Positions 52,558-59,769 of a DNA stretch of 64,000 nucleotides are shown here, piece by piece. Each line of letters opens with the position of its first letter. Position 1 is the first letter of the stretch. The translations under genes and the position numbers were made by a program. The stretch is from NCBI GenBank assembly GCA_003450735.1, contig DMEZ01000014.1, forward strand, positions 32,572 through 96,571, given 5' to 3'. Source of the DNA: Elusimicrobiota bacterium. Its GTDB lineage: Bacteria; Elusimicrobiota; Elusimicrobia; UBA1565. The notes under the pieces were generated by a model. It was not told the origin of the DNA, did no database searches, and saw only the letters and a program-made list of their open reading frames with translations.

Positions 52558-52686
52558 CCCCGAATTAGGCTCGGGGGTGGATACTCCCTGACCGAATCTC
52601 AGAGATTACAGGATGTATGGATTATACATCATAGGACCCCTATTCGCCTGGGCCTTATGGCCTATATTGTTTATAGCCCGGGCCCA
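52558..52686. repeat. cluster of small inverted repeats at the module 1/comF' junction
   Basis: CCCCGA/TCGGGG (52558-52576), GATGTAT/ATACATC (52612-52630), GGCC-TTAT-GGCC (52651-52662), CTATA/TATAG (52662-52676) and TGGGCC/GGCCCA (52649-52686) lie within 130 bp. No gene is seen here. Confidence 0.5.
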
Positions 52687-52726
52687 CGGATGCGTATATT
52701 CATTTTTCCGATGTCATCTAACGATA

Positions 52727-53065
52727 CCCGCACGGGAACGCCGGCGGGGCTTCAACCAGGCGAGGCTGCTGGCGCAGGCCGTCTCGCGGGCCAGCGGTTT
52801 GCCGGTAGTGGAAGCCCTCCATCGGAGGAGGAACACCCGCCCCCAATGGGGGCTGACGCGCCTAGAGCGGGAAGGGCGCATGGCGGGGGCCTTCGAGGCC
52901 TCGGGCCCGGTGAAGGGCAGGAAATTCCTGCTCGTCGACGACGTGTGCACGAGCGGGGCGACGCTGGAGGCCTGCGGGAGGGCGCTGCGGGAGGGCGGGG
53001 CGGCTTCGGTGAGGGCCTACGTGCTGGCTACCGCTTGCGGCTGCAAGTGCGCATGTGGACCCTGA
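52727..53065 (+). pseudogene. comF 3' fragment
   Basis: Encodes the last 113 residues of a ComF protein (from PARERRRGFNQ to CACGP-stop) with the PRPP loop FLLVDDVCTSGAT kept but the zinc ribbon and first half absent. Differences from the full copy are mostly synonymous or conservative (LTRLERE for LSRGERE), so it derives from a diverged allele rather than a recent copy. An upstream in-frame start at 52613 would give a chimeric, probably meaningless N-terminus. Confidence 0.8.
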
Positions 53066-53090
53066 GAAGTTCGCTCGCCCGACGGAAGAG

Positions 53091-53119
53091 GGGGCGGCGC
53101 GCTTGGAAGCGCCGTCCCC
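53091..53119 (+). terminator. GC hairpin after the comF fragment
   Basis: GGGGCGGCGC and GCGCCGTCCCC form a bulged stem around GCTTGGAA, 26 bp after the stop; the full comF copy lacks it. Possibly the ancestral comF terminator. Confidence 0.4.
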
Positions 53120-53201
53120 GGAGGCGATACCGTTATCCGCTCGCCGGAGGGGGCGGGGCTACTTGAGTCTGGGGTGAGTGAAAGTCACGGGGGACATACT
53201 C

Positions 53202-54026
53202 TCATTTGTTCAAGAGGAATTCCTGCGCCTGTGCCAATATTTTTTCGAGGGTCGAATCATTGGCGAGGAACCCTTTGCTCAAAAAAGTTTGGAGCATTAC
53301 ATCCTCTTGCACACAACCCATGAACGCAGGGGGCTTTTCTCGCAGCAGAATTCTGCCGATCAACATTGCGACGGATTGCTTGCCAGACATCCCATAGAAT
53401 TTCTTATGCTCCGATTTCGCCTGGTATTTCGCAATACCCTCTTTGAGAAGATAATGGCGTTGCGCTTCCGTCAAGTTGGCAAGAACAGTCTCCTGGGCAA
53501 GCAATATCTCGATGTCTTCAAACCTCCACGTATAGAGCCCCTTCTGCGCAGCCGATGAGTCCGTCCCAAAACCTGCGGGGTCCATGGTCCGGTACCTCTC
53601 CAGCAGAGCACTTCCAGCATCTTTGCGACTGAGAAGCTCTTGAATACCGCTGAATTCAGCAATAGCATCGAATCCCTGTTGTGGGCTATTGTGCACCCTG
53701 ATTTCGCCGTATAGCGGGTAATTCAGGACGGTCTCTACTAAGCCTGCCGTTGACATCTTCTGAAGAATCGGCTCGGGCACTCGGCACGCCTTTAACATCT
53801 CCTCATGGTTAGCCAACGACTTCCATTGTTCTGTCCCTGGCTTCACCGGATATTGGTAGGCATCAGTGGAATCAGGACTAAGCAGTTGTTTAGTACACGC
53901 AATCGAGATTATCGGACATACTAACACTAAGGCATAACCAACCCAGTGCCTTGAGACGTGCCTGCGAACATATTCCATGGTTTTCTCAATAAGCTCGGAA
54001 CGAGCAAATCCCGAACCAGAGATCAT
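53202..54026 (-). CDS. membrane-anchored protein of unknown family
   Basis: The 274-residue product has a hydrophobic segment (~28-44) followed by Cys45 (ISIACTKQ), lipoprotein-like but not a canonical lipobox. The body WKSLANHEEMLKACRVPEPILQKMSTAGLVETVLNYPLYGEIRVHNSPQQGFDAIAEFSGIQELLSRKDAGSALLERY recalls an uncharacterised secreted family common in Bacteroidota and Firmicutes. The ATG overlaps the stop of the thioredoxin-like gene (ATGA), so they are coupled. Confidence 0.6.
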   Translation of the reverse strand: MISGSGFARSELIEKTMEYVRRHVSRHWVGYALVLVCPIISIACTKQLLSPDSTDAYQYPVKPGTEQWKSLANHEEMLKACRVPEPILQKMSTAGLVETVLNYPLYGEIRVHNSPQQGFDAIAEFSGIQELLSRKDAGSALLERYRTMDPAGFGTDSSAAQKGLYTWRFEDIEILLAQETVLANLTEAQRHYLLKEGIAKYQAKSEHKKFYGMSGKQSVAMLIGRILLREKPPAFMGCVQEDVMLQTFLSKGFLANDSTLEKILAQAQEFLLNK

Positions 54027-55939
54027 TTTGAGAGGGGAGCCAAACCGATAGACTGCAAGCCCTTAACCAACTCGGCCTTCCTATCCGCGATTGGCTCTCT
54101 CCAGCCGTCGTAGCGCACGTTCAGCATGCCGTCGCTAAAGAAGTAGAACCGTGGAGTTCCAGCCAAATCCAACTCCGGCCAGTCCGACATCGAGTAGCCG
54201 ATATAGCCTTTGAGCCCAGGATGCTCTTTGTTCCAGCTTGAGTACGATTGCCATTCCACGACCTCGCCCGGCGGTGCAACCAATAGGGCGTGTTTCCTGA
54301 ATGCCGCCACAAGAGAGGCATCGCCTTCAATGTCGGCAAACGCTTGCCGAGAGAAACCGCAACCCGGAGAGAAGGCCATGACAATCTTTTGACCTTTCTT
54401 CCAGTCCAATGACCGGACATTCATAGATAGGCCGTCATCACTCACATCGTATACTCTGTATGCCGTCCCGGCGCTCGCAGAGACGTTGACAGCGGGTGGA
54501 GAAGTCAAACCGGCCGCAGGATATTTTTCTATTAGCACGCGCGCCTCATCGAACAATCTCGAAAGCAGGAATGCTTTATAGAGTTTTTCCACCATGGATG
54601 ACTGGTATGTTGGCGCCTGGATTCCAGGACTTGTGCGTGGCTGAAGATTCTCTAAGACGTCGATCCTGCGCCTCTCGGCTTCAGAAAAAATAAGTTTTAA
54701 ATCACGGGCTTCAAGCTCTGATTGCGAATAGCGCGCAACAGCATCAACCGCTTGAAACAGTTGTTTAAGATCATCGTCTCCTAATTTCGCCAATTGCGAA
54801 AGCGGACACTCCGGTTTAAGCGATTTTCTGTATGCTGTCTCCAGCCGATCTGCCAATTCCTTTTGCGACAAATTCCCGGCCAGATAGCGCGCTTGCAACT
54901 CGCTCAGCCATTCGTTGAAAAACGCAATTTCCGACTTTATGGTAGCCCCACTTGATACCTCGGTGACGGGCAAACCAATCGATTGCAGCCCTTTGACCAA
55001 CTCCGCCTTTCTCCCCCTCACGGGACGCATCCACCCGCCGCAGTGGAATATCAGTTTGCCGTCCCGATAGAAATAGAATTGGGGAGTACCCGCCAAGTCC
55101 AGCTCCGGCCAATCTTGCCGCGTATATGCGATATGGCCTCTAAACGCAGGGCGCTCTATATTCCAGTCTCTATGCGCCTTCCACTCCACGACATCACTTG
55201 GCGGCGCGATGAAAACCGCATGCGACTTAAAGAACGGCAGCAGAAAAGCATCGCTTTCAATGTCGTCAAGTGCTTGCCGGGAGAAGCCGCACCCTGGAGA
55301 GAACACCATCACTATTTTCTGTCCTTTGTTCAAGTCGATCGGTCTAATAGCCATGGACCGGCCGTCGTCGCTCACATCATACACCCTGTTTGCTTTCTCT
55401 AAATCCGTGGAAACGCCAACCCGTGGCGGGGGAAGTACCCCCGCCACGGGGTATTTTTCTGCCAATAGACGCGCCTCCTCATACAAATGCGAACTCATAT
55501 ATGTTCTATAGAGATCGGTCACCATGGAGAACCTATACGAATTCGTTGCGTTTTCTCCAGAGCCTACGCGAGGGTTCCAATCCTTCAAAGCATCCAACTT
55601 GCGTCGCTCTGCTTCGGCAAAGATGACTCCCAAATCACGGGCTTCAGATTCGGTTTCTGTAAAGAACGCCACGCCAAAAACCGCTCGAAAGAACGCCTTC
55701 AAATCATCATCTCTCAATTTCGCCAAATGCAAAGGGATACAATCTGGCTTTAGCGATTGCCTGTATGCCGTCTGGAGTTGCACCCCGAACTCCAGAAAGG
55801 ACAACTTCCCAGGATATTGCGCCTGCAATTCATCGTGCAACTTGTTCAAGCGCGCTATCTTGGCTTCCATAATGCCCTCAGAAGCGTAAGCAGAGCAAAG
55901 TAAGGCCGAGAAAATGATCCGGCAATATATCATTGGCAT
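54023..55939 (-). CDS. exported tandem thioredoxin-fold protein with CGFS motifs
   Basis: The 638-residue product has a signal peptide (~1-20) and two ~310-residue repeats. Each has a helical domain (LSFLEFGVQLQTAYRQSLKP / LSQKELADRLETAYRKSLKP) then a thioredoxin-like fold: KGQKIVM(V/A)FSPGCGFSRQA with CGFS at 217-220 and 527-530, and LAGTP(Q/R)FYF (cis-Pro loop). Only one Cys remains of CxxC, giving the same tetrapeptide as monothiol glutaredoxins; likely convergent. Role unknown. Confidence 0.7.
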   Translation of the reverse strand: MPMIYCRIIFSALLCSAYASEGIMEAKIARLNKLHDELQAQYPGKLSFLEFGVQLQTAYRQSLKPDCIPLHLAKLRDDDLKAFFRAVFGVAFFTETESEARDLGVIFAEAERRKLDALKDWNPRVGSGENATNSYRFSMVTDLYRTYMSSHLYEEARLLAEKYPVAGVLPPPRVGVSTDLEKANRVYDVSDDGRSMAIRPIDLNKGQKIVMVFSPGCGFSRQALDDIESDAFLLPFFKSHAVFIAPPSDVVEWKAHRDWNIERPAFRGHIAYTRQDWPELDLAGTPQFYFYRDGKLIFHCGGWMRPVRGRKAELVKGLQSIGLPVTEVSSGATIKSEIAFFNEWLSELQARYLAGNLSQKELADRLETAYRKSLKPECPLSQLAKLGDDDLKQLFQAVDAVARYSQSELEARDLKLIFSEAERRRIDVLENLQPRTSPGIQAPTYQSSMVEKLYKAFLLSRLFDEARVLIEKYPAAGLTSPPAVNVSASAGTAYRVYDVSDDGLSMNVRSLDWKKGQKIVMAFSPGCGFSRQAFADIEGDASLVAAFRKHALLVAPPGEVVEWQSYSSWNKEHPGLKGYIGYSMSDWPELDLAGTPRFYFFSDGMLNVRYDGWREPIADRKAELVKGLQSIGLAPLSK

Positions 55940-55989
55940 AATCCACTATTGTCTTCTAGGGACCATGCCGCATCATAATGCTTCTGTCG

Positions 55990-56652
55990 TCAATAGGGAT
56001 AGCCCGTACAATTCTGGGGGTTGCAGTAGAAATAATTCAATCCATAACAATACCCGTTCCTCCAGCAGGCTTGGTGTGGGTTGGCGCTGCCCGGGTATTC
56101 AACATAATACCGGCAATCCACATCATTGCAATAATAATCGATGACACGAACACACAGACCACTCACCATCTTGCACGCTGAATCAGCGTAGGTAGTGGAT
56201 TTCAGAAACCGCGCTAATCGCCTAAGCTCTTCTTCGTTCAGACATCGCTTGAGAGTTGGCGAATCCGGAGGTGTCCCGGTCCACAGGCCGTTTGCATATG
56301 CCAAGCTCTTCAAAACATCCTGCCGAACTTGATCCGGACACTTCGCAAGAATCTCCCGCAATCTCGCGCTACTAATGCCCTGCCAGGACGCGGCATGGCC
56401 TTTCACTTTGGCCGATTGCGGCTGAATCAATGGGATCGTCTTTTCAGAAGAAATCATTTTCACCGATGCGCCGCCCTCCTCGTCCTGTTTCGCCTGACTG
56501 ATGAGCTCCCGAGCCTTAGCTTGCGCCTTCTCCAAGCCAGTCGCTGAATCTTCCGCTTTTGCCGGCAATGTCAAAACCAGCGTCATAACAGCCAGTAATA
56601 GGCCGCCCACAATTCGATCTGATAGAATCCGTTGGCTTGTTCTATTCTTCAT
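55990..56652 (-). CDS. exported cysteine-rich protein, unknown
   Basis: The 220-residue product has a signal peptide (MKNRTSQRILSDRIVGGLLLAVMTLVLTLPAKA) and a Tyr/Cys-rich C-terminus (CKMVSGLCVRVIDYYCNDVDCRYYVEY..CYGLNYFYCNPQNC). GGGGAG lies 6 bp before ATG 56652; the frame extends to 56832 but that part lies in the repeat scar. It stands in the position of an effector gene in module 2. Confidence 0.6.
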   Translation of the reverse strand: MKNRTSQRILSDRIVGGLLLAVMTLVLTLPAKAEDSATGLEKAQAKARELISQAKQDEEGGASVKMISSEKTIPLIQPQSAKVKGHAASWQGISSARLREILAKCPDQVRQDVLKSLAYANGLWTGTPPDSPTLKRCLNEEELRRLARFLKSTTYADSACKMVSGLCVRVIDYYCNDVDCRYYVEYPGSANPHQACWRNGYCYGLNYFYCNPQNCTGYPY

Positions 56653-56765
56653 CACATCTCCCCTCGTTTCAGCTGTTTCAACCTCAATTCTATGTACTGT
56701 CAGCGCCGCATCGTTTCCTTGAGCAAAGGCATGCAGCGCGAGGAAGGACATGGCAAACAACTCGA

Positions 56766-56858
56766 TCATCGGTCTCCTCTTGAAGCAAACACCTTGATTC
56801 TTTTCCCTTCCCGCATATACCAGAAATGCCACTCTCGGAATTTGGCGGTTATTGGCAT
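56766..56858 (-). pseudogene. truncated copy of the small gene at 50180
   Basis: ATG 56858 begins MPITAKFREWHFWYMREGKRIK, identical to the gene at 50180 for 22 codons save one, then diverges to a stop after 30 codons. It follows directly on the stop of the gene at 56881. The 56653-56880 gap holds nothing else. Confidence 0.75.
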
Positions 56859-56880
56859 TTGATTGGCAGTATTGCTGGGC
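56792..56880. repeat. 89-bp repeat, copy B
   Basis: 88 of 89 bases identical to 50389-50477; ends one base before the stop of the gene at 56881. Confidence 0.9.
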
Positions 56881-57375
56881 TCACATTCGGGCCTCAGTGA
56901 GGCACGCGATCAGCATCGCCATCCGTTTTCCTGTTGGCACTATCCAAACCTGAAACGTCCCATCAAATTTCCCGATTCGATAATTGAGGAACCATTGCCC
57001 AGCTCCAGCCCATATTCCATGACTGCTCGGTGCTGGATATTCAATTCTCTTCGTTTTGGATATCCAATCCCATAGGATATTTCGAATCCGCTTGGATATC
57101 TTCAAGTGAAGCGCATCAGCTTCTTCTAGATTTTTCTTCTTGGCACCGAACTGAAAGGAGTATGGGAATTTCGAAAGTTTAACCACATGGGACATGTGCC
57201 CATAGTTGCCCGTATCGTGTTCTTCCCATAGTCCTCCGAATATCATCTCGGGTCCCCACGAACCAGGGATAACGGTTTTAATGAACAACTTGCAGCCTTC
57301 GCTGCAATCTCTTGCGTTGACGCCAAAAGCCTTGCCGACATCACTGACATCCCAGTTCCTTCGGCTGGTTTTCAT
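56881..57375 (-). CDS. hypothetical protein
   Basis: The 164-residue product (MKTSRRNWDVSDVGKAFGVNARDCSEGC..) has no signal peptide and no recognised domain; it is aromatic-rich (ILWDWISKTKRIEYP). ATG 57375 follows the upstream gene by 16 bp; the longer open frame overlaps that gene and is rejected. Possibly cytosolic immunity or effector C-terminal; unknown. Confidence 0.5.
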   Translation of the reverse strand: MKTSRRNWDVSDVGKAFGVNARDCSEGCKLFIKTVIPGSWGPEMIFGGLWEEHDTGNYGHMSHVVKLSKFPYSFQFGAKKKNLEEADALHLKISKRIRNILWDWISKTKRIEYPAPSSHGIWAGAGQWFLNYRIGKFDGTFQVWIVPTGKRMAMLIACLTEARM

Positions 57376-57391
57376 GATTCTTGAGGTTACG

Positions 57392-57973
57392 CTACCCACT
57401 ACACTCTGTCCAAGCGGGAGCAAGCACTTTCCTAATCGTCGGATCCCGATCACACAGTGTCTTGCGGATACGTTTATCGTATTTAGGATCATGCATTTCG
57501 ACCAGACCACCGAACCCAACGGCACGGATTTGAGCTGCGGAGCTGCGTGATGCTTTCTCAAAAATGCCTCGCACATGTTCTTTGCAACGAGGAAATTGAC
57601 GCAGCAGTTTGATTAATGCTCCCAGCGATGCCGCTCGAATTTTTAGATTTTTCGATGAATTGGCATATCGGGTTAAAGTATTTAGAGAGCCCTCAAACGG
57701 GATGTCCGCAAGTGCATGCGCGGCCCATTCTCGCTCATAGGAATCGCCGCCACGGAGGCGTCGCAGCAAATATCGCCCGATCTCTTTCCTTCCGCGGAAC
57801 CTGCTCAGAATGGCCATCGCCGCACACCATGCATGGAAATTGCGGCTCGTCGCAAGAGGAAGAAGCGCGGTGATAAGACTTGAATCCGGATTCCGAATCT
57901 TGAGCAGCCGCGATTCCGCTTTCGCAATCCGCTCCGTGTCATTGGAGAACAACTCGGCAACCAATTTATTCAT
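57392..57973 (-). CDS. HEAT-repeat protein
   Basis: The 193-residue product is built of helical repeats (AILSRFRGRKEIGRYLLRRL, WAAHALADIPFEGSLNTLTRYA, IRAASLGALIKLLRQF, IRAVGFGGLVEM). HEAT-type scaffolds bind other proteins; in effector loci they can act as immunity proteins (inference). Start ATG 57973 (MNKLVAEL) overlaps the upstream stop by 8 bp. Confidence 0.6.
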   Translation of the reverse strand: MNKLVAELFSNDTERIAKAESRLLKIRNPDSSLITALLPLATSRNFHAWCAAMAILSRFRGRKEIGRYLLRRLRGGDSYEREWAAHALADIPFEGSLNTLTRYANSSKNLKIRAASLGALIKLLRQFPRCKEHVRGIFEKASRSSAAQIRAVGFGGLVEMHDPKYDKRIRKTLCDRDPTIRKVLAPAWTECSG

Positions 57974-58199
57974 CGTGTGGCAGGGCCATAGACAAATGCG
58001 CGTCCAGCAAAACCTGCACATGAAAGGCCGGATCCTTGCTCCCACAAGGCATATTGTCACAGAAAGCGTGGGTCATATTATCCGGGACCATGCCACCGCC
58101 AGCCGCAGCGCGTTCCATGAAGTCCAAGACTCTCTGCCGAGCCACGGAGCGATGTTCTTGCTGAGCCGGGGTCAATTTAGCCCAAAGTTCCCACATCAT
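57966..58199 (-). CDS. short ORF, possible effector C-terminal fragment
   Basis: The 77-residue product (MMWELWAKLTPAQQEHRSVARQRVLDFMERAAAGGG..) is coupled to the HEAT gene by overlap. No domain recognised; a TTG at 58244 is an alternative start, and the frame closes upstream at 58263-58265. It may be the surviving end of a larger gene. Confidence 0.4.
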   Translation of the reverse strand: MMWELWAKLTPAQQEHRSVARQRVLDFMERAAAGGGMVPDNMTHAFCDNMPCGSKDPAFHVQVLLDAHLSMALPHDE

Positions 58200-58518
58200 C
58201 CTATAGCCTTCTGAGAGATACAGGCTGTTGCTTCTCGAGTTCAAAGGGTTTACCGAAGCCTGCTAGGTTCGTTAAATGAATATGCCTCTGCGGCTAAATG
58301 CAAGGGTTATCTTAGCCATTTTATGGTGAAATGCAAGGGTAGCCATACTCTAACGATTCATCTGAATGTTGATTATCCGCCGCTCTAAATCGTAAACGCG
58401 GCCGCAACACCCGTGTCGTTCATGCAGATCATCCAGCTCCGATTATGACGGCTCGCGCTTCCCCAGGCAATCGCCTCATTTGGGGCACATCTTGTATTGG
58501 ACAAGACGAGCTATTGCT
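58200..58518. other. non-coding gap at the island's right side
   Basis: No credible gene. It contains a 12-bp direct repeat AAATGCAAGGGT at 58296 and 58329 and otherwise nothing recognisable. Confidence 0.5.
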
Positions 58519-58549
58519 ACTGAGTAAAATTACTCAGTATAATGAGTAA
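58519..58549 (+). promoter_or_regulatory. palindromic operator overlapping the -10 of the ATPase gene
   Basis: ACTGAGTAA-AA-TTACTCAGT (58519-58538) overlaps TATAAT (58538-58543); a further TGAGTAA half-site lies at 58543-58549. The -10 ends 9 bp before the ATG at 58553, predicting a leaderless, self-repressed transcript. Confidence 0.65.
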
Positions 58550-58552
58550 ATT

Positions 58553-59755
58553 ATGGAGCTGCCGAAATTCAAGCGCGCCCTGCTCAAGCTATTGAAGGCC
58601 CGGCTGCAGGAACAGCGCAGATTCATCCAAGTCCTGATCGGCCCGCGGCAAGTCGGCAAGACCACGATGATCCGTCAATTCCTGGCGGATTCCGGCCTTC
58701 CGCATCACTACGCATCCGCGGACGAGCCTTCGCTGCGCGACCGGGCATGGATAGAGACGCAGTGGGAGATCGGCCGTTCAAGGGCCAAAAACTCGGGCCG
58801 TCACGGTGCGGTATTCGTCCTGGATGAGGCGCATAAGGCTGCGCATTGGTCCGAGGCGGTCAAGCGGCTCTGGGATGAGGACGCCGCCGCGGGCGTGGAT
58901 CTTAAAGTCGTCCTGCTGGGTTCATCGCCCCTTTTGATCCAAAAAGGCCTGACCGAGAGCCTGGCCGGCCGCTTCGAGCTCATCCGGGTCCCTCATTGGT
59001 CGTACGCCGAGATGAACGAGGCCTTCGGTTGGAGTCTGGACAGATACCTCTACTTCGGCGGCTATCCGGGCTGTGCCTGGCTCGCCGGAGACGAGGAGCG
59101 CTGGCGGAGGTACGTCCAGGACTCCCTGGTGGAGACGACGCTGTCCCGGGACATCCTCCTGCAGACGCGCGTCGATAAGCCGGCTTTGCTGAGGCAGCTA
59201 TTCCGCCTGGGCTGCGACTATTCCGGGCAGGTCCTGTCCTACCAGAAGATGCTGGGGCAGCTGCATGACGCCGGAAACACGGTCACGCTGGCGCACTATC
59301 TCGACCTTCTGTCGAGCGTCGGCATGCTGACGGGCCTGCAGAAATTCTCCGGCAGCCGCCTGCGGCAGCGGGGCTCGAGCCCCAAGCTGGTCGCGCTCAA
59401 TACGGCGCTCATGACGAGCGGCGCCGAGTCGGCCTATCCTGCGGCCCGCGGGGACCGCGATTCCTGGGGAAGGCTCGTGGAATCGGCGGTCGGCGCCCAT
59501 CTGGTCAATGGGCTGTCGGGAACGGGGGTGGAGGTCTTTTATTGGCGCGAGGCGAACCGCGAGGTTGATTTCGTGCTCAAGGGCAGGGGCCGCGTCACGG
59601 CCGTGGAGGTCTCCAGCTCCCGCCGCAAGGATTACACGCCCGGCATGGCGGCGTTCGCCGAGGAGTTCCACCCCCAAAGACAACTCCTGGTCGGGGGGCA
59701 AGGGATCCCCCTGGAGGAGTTCTTATCCGCGTCTGCCGAGGACTGGGCTAGGTAA
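58553..59755 (+). CDS. AAA ATPase with DUF4143 domain
   Basis: The 400-residue product has Walker A GPRQVGKTT (30-38), Walker B AVFVLDEAH (86-94), sensor LLGSSPLLIQ and a C-terminal DUF4143 region with EVDFVLKGRGRVTAVEVSSS, a PD-(D/E)xK-nuclease-like fold remnant. These ATPases are widespread accessory genes of unsettled function. GC is between core and island values. Starts at ATG 58553, no SD. Confidence 0.88.
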   Translation: MELPKFKRALLKLLKARLQEQRRFIQVLIGPRQVGKTTMIRQFLADSGLPHHYASADEPSLRDRAWIETQWEIGRSRAKNSGRHGAVFVLDEAHKAAHWSEAVKRLWDEDAAAGVDLKVVLLGSSPLLIQKGLTESLAGRFELIRVPHWSYAEMNEAFGWSLDRYLYFGGYPGCAWLAGDEERWRRYVQDSLVETTLSRDILLQTRVDKPALLRQLFRLGCDYSGQVLSYQKMLGQLHDAGNTVTLAHYLDLLSSVGMLTGLQKFSGSRLRQRGSSPKLVALNTALMTSGAESAYPAARGDRDSWGRLVESAVGAHLVNGLSGTGVEVFYWREANREVDFVLKGRGRVTAVEVSSSRRKDYTPGMAAFAEEFHPQRQLLVGGQGIPLEEFLSASAEDWAR

Positions 59756-59769
59756 TAGCCTGGCGCCCG

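Larger units (their letters stand above)
52727..53195 (+). repeat. right copy of the comF 3'-end direct repeat
   Basis: Partner of 47557-47965, at an offset of exactly 5170 bp through ~365 bp. Ends with GAAAGTCACGGGGGAC, after which AT-rich module 2 begins. Confidence 0.85.

Noticed and set aside
52519..52600. c-di-GMP or other riboswitch in the peptidase leader
   Set aside because: Hairpins are present, but no conserved riboswitch core could be recognised.
52613..53065. Chimeric ORF fusing a hydrophobic start to the comF fragment
   Set aside because: The N-terminal part lies in the hairpin cluster, has no SD and no family match; treated as chance extension of a pseudogene.
55990..56832. 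Longer start of the Cys-rich exported protein
   Set aside because: The extension reads through the repeat scar; ATG 56652 has a good SD and signal peptide.
47896..58552. Prophage or transposon explanation for the island
   Set aside because: No integrase, transposase, terminase or structural genes seen; no tRNA at either end.
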